NCBI GenBank assembly: GCA_023417065.1
Contig: JAEZGH010000046.1
Location: 1 to 48,413, forward strand
From: Bacteroidota bacterium
GTDB lineage: Bacteria > Bacteroidota > Bacteroidia > Cytophagales > Cyclobacteriaceae
Length of the DNA: 48,413 bases
Direction of reading: 5' to 3'
Positions 6,912 through 14,893 of this stretch are shown here, piece by piece (position 1 is the first letter of the stretch; each line of letters starts with the position of its first letter). The position numbers were made by a program, and so were the translations under genes. The notes beneath the pieces are model-generated. The model had not been told where the DNA came from. It worked only from the letters and a program-made list of their open reading frames with translations, and did no database searches.

Positions 6912-7823
6912 CTACCGGCTAATGTTATTTCTTATCAGAAAATCATCATAGGCCTCCTGATACGATGGAACATCCGGCGCGAGACGAATAGCTTCCTCAT
7001 ACGCAGTGAGTGCATCGATCAGGAGCTGATTCTCTTCGTAGAATCCCGCAAGTATCAGTTTATTCAATGCTGTAGCATCATTCAATTCAGACGCAATCGC
7101 TTCCAGTGATTTGCGTATATTCTCCTGTTCAGCTGACGCAAGCCTCTTGATCAAGTGATCTCTGCTTGCTTCTTTGGCAGATGATTTGGAGTGAACCTGA
7201 ACAATCAATGCCTTCTGATCAGGAAATCTCGAGAAGTCAATCACATACTTTTTCTCCCCTGTTTCATAGCGTTCCAGCACATCATCAAACATGTTACGAA
7301 CCGTGAGGATGTACGGACCATCAACAGAAGAATCTTTCCACGATATGATCGCCGACGAATTGAAGATGGCCGAGTTTTGATTTTCAGGAAGCAACAAACT
7401 CAACGGTTGGGCTATATCTCTCGATACCGCTCCGGTTGCATTCAATCGGTTCTTCTTCGCTTCAGCCGAATTGCTACTTAGTATAAAGTCGGTGTACTTC
7501 ACTATCACACTGGCTCCGGGCTTAACATTCTCTTCGAGCTTGGAGATCTTAAAACTTCCAGGCTCCTTCATTTCGTAAGGTCTGCCCGAGTGATGCATTA
7601 GTCCAAGGTATGAGCCTTCCGACAGTTTGATTTCATCTTCAGGCTTAAGGATGGTGCCTGTCTTCACAGGTTTCCACTCATCACCTGACTTGAATTCATT
7701 GGTACCTTTGAATGCTAATACTTTAAAAGCATAATCCTGTGCATTAACAACCCCACAACACAACGCCAATACTACCACCGCCAGGGCAACGATTTTTGAT
7801 TCTGATTGATAATATTTCTTCAT
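6912..7823 (-). CDS. Exported FecR-like domain protein (paralogue A)
   Basis: 303 residues beginning at ATG 7821-7823, with a signal peptide ending near VVNAQ (about residue 29). The architecture is the same as its downstream paralogue. A FecR-like region holds YAFKVLAFKGTNEFKSGDEW, then KPEDEIKLSEGSYLGLMHHSG. A shared motif, VIVKYTDFILSSNS, is followed by RLNATGAV, both nearly identical in the two copies. A beta middle comes next, then a helical end with LILAGFYEENQLLIDALTAYEEAIRLAPDVP-type TPR. It lies 12 bases downstream of the CHASE2 gene and 48 bases upstream of paralogue B, so the three genes form one operon. A tandem duplication followed by divergence is the simplest history. Function is unknown; exported partner of the CHASE2 sensor is an inference from linkage. 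Confidence 0.72.
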   Translation of the reverse strand: MKKYYQSESKIVALAVVVLALCCGVVNAQDYAFKVLAFKGTNEFKSGDEWKPVKTGTILKPEDEIKLSEGSYLGLMHHSGRPYEMKEPGSFKISKLEENVKPGASVIVKYTDFILSSNSAEAKKNRLNATGAVSRDIAQPLSLLLPENQNSAIFNSSAIISWKDSSVDGPYILTVRNMFDDVLERYETGEKKYVIDFSRFPDQKALIVQVHSKSSAKEASRDHLIKRLASAEQENIRKSLEAIASELNDATALNKLILAGFYEENQLLIDALTAYEEAIRLAPDVPSYQEAYDDFLIRNNISR

Positions 7824-7835
7824 TTGAATAAATAT

Positions 7836-9122
7836 TTACGGTGTTAATACTTCTTCTGTGGATTTGGTAAACCCCAATAGTGACCGCAATTTCAGATACG
7901 CTTGTTTTATTACACCTTCAAATACCTCCAGCGTGTCTCCGGCCATGGCTATAGCTGCCAGCGCGAACGTAATATCCAGCTTGAAATGGAACCAGTGAAA
8001 GATATAAACCATCAGCACGGTAAGGGCAAGCATTTCAATGACCTGAAATGTTTTCGTTATCCCATCATACCATGCCGGAAGTTTTTGGTAGATCACTAAA
8101 AATAGTGCCATATTCAAAAAACAAAGAACAATCCCGAGCACATACTGTTGCCAGTCCGGCATCGAACTTAGATAGGCTTCGTTCAAAATCATTGACACAA
8201 TATTGGCATGGATAACCGCGCCAAACATATCCGGGTTTGCTTTTCCTGCGAGACTGGTATTGAGTGGCGTGTAGAACCGGTCCTCCCACGACGGATCCCC
8301 CCAGTGATCGCCGAGATACCCCATGATGACAATCTTGTCCTTGACGGCACTGTACTCAAACTCTTCATTCAGTACCTGGTCTGCATCAATTGCCGGAAAA
8401 ACATTGCGATAGCTCTCACCAGACTGTCCGAAGACATCGACAATATTGCCGCGATAGTTGATCAACTCAGATTCGTTGCCCCGTTCGAGAAATGCGGCTG
8501 CTTTGGCGGAATCATATAACGAAGCGAGTAAGACTGCAAAAGCAAGCTGATCTTTCCCTGCAACATCGACCCGCGGAGGAAATGAGCGGCATGTCTTTAC
8601 ATCATCCTGGTAAGCAGCCTCGGTTTCAAGGTTCGCGAACCCCTCCCGAAAGGCGACATCCGAAAATATTGACGCAGACCGGAGCAGCGAATCATAGCCC
8701 TCACCTCCCGATTTCTCCAGCGCACTGGACCTTTCAACTTTGGTCACCAGTACGACATTACCAGCCTCTTCAATTGCATTACTCAACATCGCATCACCCA
8801 TTGGATCTTCCTCCCTGGGTTGAAGGAAAAAACTATCAACTCCTATCACCCGCGGCTTCGCTTTGCTTAGTATTTGAATCTGTTGGGCGATCTCACTTCT
8901 CGATAATTGTCCAATATTTACAATGACTACATTTTCCTCGGGAGGCACTTCTTCCCGGATTCCCCAGAACACATAGTCTGTCAGATCAACATCGCCCAGG
9001 GCGCGTCCGATGGAATCAAATGCATTGAAAAGGTTGAGTTGCAGGATCCCATAAATCCCCCCCATTAATGCGAAAACGAGACAGGTTGCCAACGTAACTT
9101 CTGTCCAAAAATGTTTCTTCAT
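7836..9122 (-). CDS. CHASE2-domain membrane protein without output domain
   Basis: 428 residues from ATG 9120-9122 (the track start at 9131 is a TTG). Topology is one N-terminal transmembrane helix (about 10-28), a large extracytoplasmic CHASE2 domain of about 290 residues, then three transmembrane helices near the C-terminus (YVLGIVLCFLNMALFLVIY; IEMLALTVLMVYIFHWFHF; ITFALAAIAMAG) and a short cytosolic tail. CHASE2 marks are VVIVNIGQLSRSEIAQQIQ, KPRVIGVDSFFLQPREEDP, IVIMGYLGDHWGDPSWEDRFYTPLN-like text and MFGAVIHANIVSMIL. CHASE2 normally feeds a kinase, cyclase or GGDEF domain; none is attached here. Output may be by a separate protein, or the domain may act with the two FecR-like proteins encoded just downstream. 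Confidence 0.82.
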   Translation of the reverse strand: MKKHFWTEVTLATCLVFALMGGIYGILQLNLFNAFDSIGRALGDVDLTDYVFWGIREEVPPEENVVIVNIGQLSRSEIAQQIQILSKAKPRVIGVDSFFLQPREEDPMGDAMLSNAIEEAGNVVLVTKVERSSALEKSGGEGYDSLLRSASIFSDVAFREGFANLETEAAYQDDVKTCRSFPPRVDVAGKDQLAFAVLLASLYDSAKAAAFLERGNESELINYRGNIVDVFGQSGESYRNVFPAIDADQVLNEEFEYSAVKDKIVIMGYLGDHWGDPSWEDRFYTPLNTSLAGKANPDMFGAVIHANIVSMILNEAYLSSMPDWQQYVLGIVLCFLNMALFLVIYQKLPAWYDGITKTFQVIEMLALTVLMVYIFHWFHFKLDITFALAAIAMAGDTLEVFEGVIKQAYLKLRSLLGFTKSTEEVLTP

Positions 9123-9196
9123 AAACAGCAAAAACTAAAGGTAATTTATGAAATTCGGACGTTTTAATAAGGTAAAGATTTAAGCAAGCTACAAAA

Positions 9197-10192
9197 TTGA
9201 GACAAGGTTCTGACTACTATGCTTCGGGAATTTTGCGTGGTGAACGCGTCGTTCTGGCACAGGCCATCACACTGATTGAGAGCACGCTGCCTTCTGATCA
9301 GCACCTCGCAGGTGAGATTATGGAGAAGGTCATTCACGCCACGGGAAAATCTGTCCGTATAGGAATCTCCGGGCCTCCAGGGGTGGGCAAGAGTACATTC
9401 ATAGAAACGTTTGGACAACACATCACCGCGGAAGGCAAGAAACTGGCCGTGCTAACTATTGATCCGTCGAGTCCCCGCACCAAGGGCAGTATCCTGGGAG
9501 ACAAAACCCGGATGTCAGAGCTTGCAACAAACCCTATGGCGTTCATTCGTCCATCTGCCTCTGCCGACGCTCTGGGTGGAGTAGCTCATAAGACGCGTGA
9601 GACAATCCTCCTTTGCGAGGCAGCAGGATATGAAGTAATTCTGATTGAAACGGTAGGTGTAGGCCAATCCGAAGTCACTGTCAAAAATATGACTGACGTG
9701 TTTCTCCTGCTGATGCTTGCGGGCTCCGGTGATGAGCTGCAGGGAATCAAAAAAGGAATTATGGAGATGGCTGACCTCGTTGTTATCACCAAGGCCGATG
9801 GTGAGAACGTGAAGCGTGCCAATGAAGCTAGAGCCGAATTTCAGCACGCCATTCATCTGCTTTACAATCACAACCAATGGACACCGAAAGTTCTGACCGC
9901 ATCAGCAGTCGCAAATCAAGGGGTAGCAGAAACCTGGGCTGAGATCAATACCTTTGTTAAGTTTCAGATTGAGCACAATTTCTTCAACGAGAATCGACGT
10001 CAGCAGAATATAAGTCATCTTCACGAACGTTTTCAGCATTTACTGAAGGCTGAAATTGAACAATCTCCAGAGCTCCAGAAGGTGAGACAAGAACTCGAAG
10101 AACGCGTAAGCGATCAAAACCTTTCGCCGACACAGGGTGGTCAGTTGCTGTTTGAAGCATTCAAGGCCTCTGTTGCTGGTAGCAGATCCTGA
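9197..10192 (+). CDS. meaB: Methylmalonyl-CoA mutase-associated GTPase MeaB
   Basis: G-protein chaperone that loads and protects adenosylcobalamin in methylmalonyl-CoA mutase (COG1703, ArgK/MeaB family). 331 residues. Walker A GPPGVGKST at 59-67, then LTIDPSSPRTKGSILGDKTRM (switch and Mg region), ETVGVGQSE (G3-like) and VITKADGENVKRAN (base-specificity NKxD variant TKAD). The start is TTG at 9197: the frame is closed upstream by TAA at 9173 and no ATG occurs before residue 41. The 14 residues before the family GER motif match the relatives' spacing. The mutase genes are not in the window. The end overlaps the convergent DUF71 gene by 52 bases. Confidence 0.93.
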   Translation: MRQGSDYYASGILRGERVVLAQAITLIESTLPSDQHLAGEIMEKVIHATGKSVRIGISGPPGVGKSTFIETFGQHITAEGKKLAVLTIDPSSPRTKGSILGDKTRMSELATNPMAFIRPSASADALGGVAHKTRETILLCEAAGYEVILIETVGVGQSEVTVKNMTDVFLLLMLAGSGDELQGIKKGIMEMADLVVITKADGENVKRANEARAEFQHAIHLLYNHNQWTPKVLTASAVANQGVAETWAEINTFVKFQIEHNFFNENRRQQNISHLHERFQHLLKAEIEQSPELQKVRQELEERVSDQNLSPTQGGQLLFEAFKASVAGSRS

Positions 10193-10884
10193 TAATAAGA
10201 AATCACTTCTACGGTCGATTCGTTGCCAGCCGTGTGAAATGTATGTGATTCGGTTGTGATCCTGCCAAGATCGACGCGTACAGGGCTTTTGAAGTACGGA
10301 GCATCGGTAACGAACGTATGAAACTCACCGTTCTCGCCACAAGGGTCAATATCTGCAGGTAGTCGCGGCATCCATTCAGGATTGATCTCTTTTCCCATTA
10401 AGCCTTGATTGAAACACCTTTCATTTGCAGCACATATTACCACCCGGAAACCTGCGTCAACAATGGATCGGATGCATTCTTCCGAGGGGATATTCCAAAG
10501 GGGAAACAACGGCGTGAGACCAGCCTTCTGAACAAGAGTTTCACGATAGGTCTTGATGTCCTCAAGGAATATGTCGCCAAACGCAATATGCGATACTCCT
10601 GTGTCGCGTAGCGACTGATATACGCTCAGCATCAATTCATCATACGATTCGTTACCCGCACCTGACGCAAGATAACTCTTGATCAAAGGTACACCGATCG
10701 CATCGGCTTGTTGCTGAATAAGGGACTCATGAACACCATGCAGGCCTACCCTGCCCGTCTCCCTGCTGAATACGCAATGAAGGCTATCTACTTGATAACC
10801 ACCTTGCGTTAAAAGGCGATGCAGCGCAAGTGCTGCGTCCTTACCCCCGCTCCAGCTTATTGTTATTTTCTTTCTTGAACCCAT
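10141..10884 (-). CDS. DUF71/Dph6-like ATP-pyrophosphatase, possibly B12 salvage type
   Basis: 247 residues from ATG 10882-10884, with an adenine-nucleotide alpha-hydrolase PP-loop SGGKD at residues 12-16 (ISWSGGKDAALALH). Other family marks are VGLHGVHESLIQQQADAIG, HIAFGDIFLEDIKTYRE, FPLWNIPSEE and GENGEFHTFVTDAP. In eukaryotes and archaea the family (COG2102) amidates diphthine on EF-2; bacteria lack diphthamide. Comparative genomics has split off a bacterial subgroup predicted to act in B12 salvage. The neighbours here (meaB and a BtuF-like protein) suit that subgroup. The start lies 44 bases inside the DUF5522 gene, suggesting translational coupling. The exact substrate is unknown. Confidence 0.78.
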   Translation of the reverse strand: MGSRKKITISWSGGKDAALALHRLLTQGGYQVDSLHCVFSRETGRVGLHGVHESLIQQQADAIGVPLIKSYLASGAGNESYDELMLSVYQSLRDTGVSHIAFGDIFLEDIKTYRETLVQKAGLTPLFPLWNIPSEECIRSIVDAGFRVVICAANERCFNQGLMGKEINPEWMPRLPADIDPCGENGEFHTFVTDAPYFKSPVRVDLGRITTESHTFHTAGNESTVEVISYYQDLLPATEALNASNSN

Positions 10885-11038
10885 AAGGACAATGACGGCA
10901 GCCGCTCTTGCAGCAATAACCGCGTTTGAGATGATAAGCCTCCGTAAACACGACAAATCCGTTCTCCATGTAGAAGTCGGGATTTGCTTTGGATTCTTCA
11001 GACTTACCTTCTCCTTTCATAGCAAACTTTTCAGCCAC
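10841..11038 (-). CDS. Small Cys-rich DUF5522 protein
   Basis: 65 residues from GTG 11036-11038, or 59 from the in-frame ATG at 11020. The C-terminal half carries the family core: ENGFVVFTEAYHLKRGYCC, then KSGCRHCPYGF. Its four cysteines, in a CC-x2-C-x2-C arrangement, suggest a metal or Fe-S site. The N-terminus is Lys/Glu-rich and disordered. It overlaps the downstream DUF71 gene by 44 bases in another frame, so the two are probably made together. A promoter-like TATTTTTG lies 20 bases upstream. Function is not established. Partnership with the PP-loop enzyme (for instance as a metal-containing accessory) is inferred from the overlap alone. Confidence 0.78.
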   Translation of the reverse strand: MAEKFAMKGEGKSEESKANPDFYMENGFVVFTEAYHLKRGYCCKSGCRHCPYGFKKENNNKLERG

Positions 11039-11058
11039 CGTTATCGTAATGTGGAACT

Positions 11059-11066
11059 CAAAAATA
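11059..11066 (-). promoter_or_regulatory. -7 box of the DUF5522-DUF71 operon
   Basis: Exact TAnnTTTG (TATTTTTG on the minus strand), 20 bases upstream of the GTG start. No TTG is found at the expected -33 distance, so only the -7 half is supported. Confidence 0.45.
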
Positions 11067-11098
11067 AGAAAGGATTATTTTATTATCATTGTCGTGAT

Positions 11099-12262
11099 AT
11101 GTTAACGGGATCTTTACGAACTATACCTATTTCGATATGGGTCATTGCAGTGCTGATGCTTTTGTGGTCGTGCACATCAGATGCGAAGAAGCAACAGGCC
11201 GAAGTTGCGTTTGAAGGAGAAAAGGTATCGCTCAGGTATGCCGAAGGTTTTGGCATAACGGAAGGCGAAGGCTGGACACTTGTTGAAGTGAAGCGACCTT
11301 TTCAGGGAGCGTCCAGAGGATACCGCTATCTGCTCGTTCCTAAGGATAATCCCGTTCCCGAACACAATGACGATATACGAGTGATCCGAACACCGATCGA
11401 AACTATCGTGTGCACCTCTACGACGCATATTCCGCTGCTCGACTACCTTGACCTGACGGACAAGCTCGTGGGGTTTCCAACAACCGATTATATAAGCTCA
11501 GAAAAAACCCGGAAACGTGTTGACGCCGGTAAAGTAGTAGATCTTGGAGTTGATAAAGGGTTGAATTTTGAGCGACTTGCCGCGCTTCAGCCTGACCTGG
11601 TGATGGGATATACAATGACTGCAGACTATGGTCAGTTTCGGAAAATCGAGGAATTCGGCATCCCGGTAATCCTGAACGCCGAATATCTCGAGAAACATCC
11701 CCTGGGCAGGGCTGAATGGATACGCTACGTGGCCGCTTTCTTTGGGAAAGAACAGCAAGCCGACTCGGTGTTCGCTGCCATTGAAAATAACTACATGTCA
11801 ACATCACGGTTATGCGCAAACAAAGATCGCCGCCCCACGGTCGTAAGCGGTATTATGTATGGTGATGCGTGGTTCCTGCCCGGAGGTCAGAATTATGCTT
11901 CTCGTATTCTAAGAGACGCTGGTTGCCACTACCTGTGGGAAGATGATGAAACCTCCGGCTACCTTGAGCTCAGCTTCGAAAGCATCTACGAAAGAGCGGG
12001 AAAGGCGGACTTATGGATCGGCACAGGATCCTTCGCTTCGCTGGAGGAACTCACCGCGGGTGATCATCGCTATCAGAAGTTCACCGCATTCAGGAATAAA
12101 CGTGTGTATAATTATGACGCACGGATGGGTGCGCGGGGCGGTAATGAATACCTGGAGCTGGGCTACCTGCGTCCCGATCTGATCCTTATGGATTTGGTGC
12201 GAATTGCGCATCCGGAATGCCTGCCGGAACACCAGCTGTACTTTCACCGCAGGCTTGACTGA
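11099..12262 (+). CDS. ABC transporter substrate-binding lipoprotein, BtuF/TroA-like
   Basis: 387 residues from ATG 11099-11101. The longer frame extends back over the divergent DUF5522 gene and lacks a signal peptide at its start. The N-terminus is a lipoprotein signal with the lipobox cysteine in LLWSCTSD (about residue 25). The body is the type III (FecB/BtuF/TroA) binding-protein fold. It shows TIVCTSTTHIPLLDYLDL and KLVGFPTTDYISS, then LNFERLAALQPDLVMGYT, IPVILNAEYLEKHPLGRAEWI, the AFFGKEQQADSVF helix and RVYNYDARMG near the end. Ligands of this class are siderophores, haem or cobalamin. The linked meaB and DUF71 genes favour a corrinoid. No permease or ATPase gene is beside it, and no cobalamin riboswitch fits the 60-base gap upstream. 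Confidence 0.8.
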   Translation: MLTGSLRTIPISIWVIAVLMLLWSCTSDAKKQQAEVAFEGEKVSLRYAEGFGITEGEGWTLVEVKRPFQGASRGYRYLLVPKDNPVPEHNDDIRVIRTPIETIVCTSTTHIPLLDYLDLTDKLVGFPTTDYISSEKTRKRVDAGKVVDLGVDKGLNFERLAALQPDLVMGYTMTADYGQFRKIEEFGIPVILNAEYLEKHPLGRAEWIRYVAAFFGKEQQADSVFAAIENNYMSTSRLCANKDRRPTVVSGIMYGDAWFLPGGQNYASRILRDAGCHYLWEDDETSGYLELSFESIYERAGKADLWIGTGSFASLEELTAGDHRYQKFTAFRNKRVYNYDARMGARGGNEYLELGYLRPDLILMDLVRIAHPECLPEHQLYFHRRLD

Positions 12263-12268
12263 GTAGCT

Positions 12269-13345
12269 CTATTTTTTAATGTCTGCACTGGTCTTGAACG
12301 TCCAAAGGATCGTTTCCAGCTCCCGCATCATTTCGCGCTTGTCCTTGCCGGGAGCATAAGCAAATCCTTCGATATAGTACAGAATTCCCCTTGCCTCATC
12401 AACCAATGCATAGCTCAGGAACGGCCCACCCATCGTATAGATATTCGAACGCCACAGGCCGCGAAGCTCCATTGCAAAGCGGTTGTTCAGACGCATTTGC
12501 CTTGCTACAACTCTGGCGTTCTCCTGTTCCGTCAGCAGATACGTATCAGGTCTGGCGGGATCTTCGTAGAGGTATTTTTTGCAAACTTCATCCCTCCACG
12601 CCACTAATGAATCGGGCAGTAACTGATATTCACTTTCGTAGGGCTTCCATGTAACAAAGATATCCTTGTCAGTCTCGGCGGTCATATTACGGAGCCAGAC
12701 AAAATCATCCGTCTTATCCGCCAACTGATATCCCACGGGTACATGCAGTTCGATTTCTTGTTCATCCCGAAGAAACCCTGCCACGCCACGGGTAGACCTG
12801 GTGCCAAGTATCTCCCGGCTAATGCGCTGGCGTTCCGTCCGATTGAAGTAATCGATGATGTTTTGTTTATGCCTTTGCAAATACCTGATCAACCCCTCTT
12901 CAGTGCGGTGCATCAGATACATAACCTCCTGTCCTTTGGCGTATTCGTTTGAGCGGGTCGACAATGTAAACGAAGTATCGGCATTTATACGCTTGAGCGT
13001 TTCTTCCGAGAACTGCTGACGCAGTATTCTGGAACCGGGCGTTTCCTGATCCATGGTGAAGACATACACAAGGTTCCGCATCTTGGTCAGCATTGTAGTG
13101 CCCTTGCTGGGATGAATCCAGATCAGATTGAACATTGGCTCGCTCTGAGGCAGGCCTGGCACTTCTGCCTGAAAGATGCGTCGCACTTCCTTGCCCAGGT
13201 CTCCCCGCCATTGCACTGAATCCATGATCAACAGAAGATCTCCTGGCTTCCCGTTCGCCTTCTGCAGATAAGCCTCATTGGGCTCCGACGAACACTGGAA
13301 TAACAATGCGGCTGATATCAGAAGTAATGGCAGAAATAATCTCAT
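12269..13345 (-). CDS. DUF4837 family outer lipoprotein
   Basis: 358 residues, with a lipoprotein signal at the start (MRLFLPLLLISAALLFQCSS; lipid cysteine at about 18). The mature part has a pair of repeated-looking alpha/beta segments: GDLLLIMDSVQWRGDLGKEV near 36-55, and a second half from about 195 (IELHVPVGYQL; FVWLRNMTAETDKDIFVTW). It ends in GGPFLSYALVDEARGILYYIEGF. DUF4837 is restricted to Bacteroidota and has no known role. The gene ends a minus-strand group after tatA, gatA and mltD with a 116-base gap, so it may be transcribed with them or separately. It is convergent with the BtuF-like gene, 6 bases between stops. Confidence 0.8.
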   Translation of the reverse strand: MRLFLPLLLISAALLFQCSSEPNEAYLQKANGKPGDLLLIMDSVQWRGDLGKEVRRIFQAEVPGLPQSEPMFNLIWIHPSKGTTMLTKMRNLVYVFTMDQETPGSRILRQQFSEETLKRINADTSFTLSTRSNEYAKGQEVMYLMHRTEEGLIRYLQRHKQNIIDYFNRTERQRISREILGTRSTRGVAGFLRDEQEIELHVPVGYQLADKTDDFVWLRNMTAETDKDIFVTWKPYESEYQLLPDSLVAWRDEVCKKYLYEDPARPDTYLLTEQENARVVARQMRLNNRFAMELRGLWRSNIYTMGGPFLSYALVDEARGILYYIEGFAYAPGKDKREMMRELETILWTFKTSADIKK

Positions 13346-13461
13346 GAGAAGAAAGATTTTAAGCTATAATGCACCGCAAGCGGTCAGGTCACACAGGTAA
13401 CACTACGCAATGCGGGTGGTTTCGCGTAAAAATAAGGAATCCAGCTAAATGCGATCTAAAA

Positions 13462-14892
13462 TTATATTCCCAGAATGAGCTTCTGCCCGGGTTTGATCTT
13501 GCTGTCCTCGAGATTGTTCAAACTCTTGATCTTCTCAATGGTCAGACCTTCGAACTTGCGGGAGATAGTCCACAAGGTATCCCCGGGCTGAACAGTGTAG
13601 GTTTGCGTTCCATTTAACGGTTGACGGGGTGTATTGCTAGCCACGGTACTGGTTGTGGGCCCAGCGCCTTTTGTATAAATCTTCAGCAACTGACCTTCGC
13701 GGATCATGTTACTTTGGAGGTTATTCCATTTCTTAATCTGAGCGACTGTAACGCGATGTTTCATCGCGATAGAACCTAGCACATCTCCGCGTTTAACTTT
13801 GTAAACGACCCTCGTTTCTTCCTGTTGAGCAGCATAAACGCGCGCGATAACCTCCAGCTCCTTCCGTCCGGCCCTGGCCGCTGAGTCCAGAATAGCATAA
13901 CGATCCGGGAACAGCCTTTCCTTCGCAGTTGCCGGTACATTGAGCACCAAAGTTTTTCCTGATACAGGAACGGCCGCATGCAGAATTGAAGGGTTCAGTT
14001 TCTGCAGATCTTCGACACACGTACCCGTCAGCGCAGCGAATGTTTCGAAGTGCAGATGGTTCTTTACGTGCAACGTATCGGCAACCACCAGAAGCTCTTC
14101 ACCTTCTTCAATGAAATTGTGATCATCCAGATAATTCATGGTATAAATCATCGCCACGAACTGGGGCACATAAGCGCGCGTTTCTTTGGGAAGATATTTA
14201 TAAATATCCCAGAATGAATTCTTGTAGCCCGATCTGCGAATCGCTTTGCGAACGTTGCCTGGGCCGGTGTTGTAGGCTGCAAGTGCCAATTCCCAATCCT
14301 TGAACATTCCATAAAGGTCGCGCAGATATCGACACGCTGCATCCGTAGATTTTTCAGGATCCATACGTTCGTCGATGTACCGGTCGTTGGACAGGCCATA
14401 GTACTTACCGGTAGCAGACATGAATTGCCAGAGTCCAACAGCACGTGCGCGGGAAACGGCGCGGGGATTCAAACCCGATTCAATGATACTCAGATACTTT
14501 AGCTCATCCGGCAGATTGTACTTTGCGAGGTATTTCTCAAATAATGGGAAGTAAAGATTTTTCCGTCTCATCACCATCCTGGTGTACTCCCTGTCGCGGA
14601 TTGTAAAATAATTTATGAACGCGTGTACCTTGTCGTTGTAATGAAGGGGCATGTTCTTTTCAATACAGCGAAGCCGGTCTTCAACGATCGCAGGATGATC
14701 ATCGCCGGGGATGTACTCAAGATCGGTAGGCAGCGCGTAGTACACGAAGTCAGTAGTGTCCGCCTTGAAGAGCATTTCCTCTTCCGCTGCCGCCACTTCC
14801 AGCGAATCGATCACATTAATTTCCGATTCGTCCTGGGCAAAGACGACTATCGAAAGGAACGTAAGCGCGGTCAGGAGAAGTATCTTCCTCAT
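13462..14892 (-). CDS. Membrane-bound lytic transglycosylase (MltD-like) with LysM domains
   Basis: Periplasmic enzyme that cleaves the MurNAc-GlcNAc bond of peptidoglycan, forming 1,6-anhydro ends. 476 residues. Signal peptide to about residue 19 (VVFAQ). Family GH23 catalytic domain at about 115-260 with the catalytic Glu138 in SIIESGLNP. Partner motifs are AVGLWQFMSATG, then AAYNTGPGNVRKA and PQFVAMIYTMNYL. Two clear LysM modules (VYKVKRGDVLGSIAMKH near 360 and YTVQPGDTLWTISRKF near 433), plus a degenerate third near 275-318, bind glycan strands. The gap to gatA is a single base, so it is in the tatA-gatA operon. Confidence 0.9.
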   Translation of the reverse strand: MRKILLLTALTFLSIVVFAQDESEINVIDSLEVAAAEEEMLFKADTTDFVYYALPTDLEYIPGDDHPAIVEDRLRCIEKNMPLHYNDKVHAFINYFTIRDREYTRMVMRRKNLYFPLFEKYLAKYNLPDELKYLSIIESGLNPRAVSRARAVGLWQFMSATGKYYGLSNDRYIDERMDPEKSTDAACRYLRDLYGMFKDWELALAAYNTGPGNVRKAIRRSGYKNSFWDIYKYLPKETRAYVPQFVAMIYTMNYLDDHNFIEEGEELLVVADTLHVKNHLHFETFAALTGTCVEDLQKLNPSILHAAVPVSGKTLVLNVPATAKERLFPDRYAILDSAARAGRKELEVIARVYAAQQEETRVVYKVKRGDVLGSIAMKHRVTVAQIKKWNNLQSNMIREGQLLKIYTKGAGPTTSTVASNTPRQPLNGTQTYTVQPGDTLWTISRKFEGLTIEKIKSLNNLEDSKIKPGQKLILGI

Positions 14893-14893
14893 T

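Noticed and set aside
10141..10884. Diphthamide synthesis role for the DUF71 protein
   Set aside because: Bacteria lack the diphthamide target on EF-2 and no other dph gene is present; the B12 context is a better fit.
10892..11098. 69-codon N-terminal extension of the BtuF-like protein
   Set aside because: It overlaps the opposite-strand DUF5522 gene and would hide the lipoprotein signal, which begins at 11099.
11039..11098. Cobalamin riboswitch ahead of the BtuF-like gene
   Set aside because: Only 60 bases are free, too few for the element, and no B12-box-like sequence is seen.
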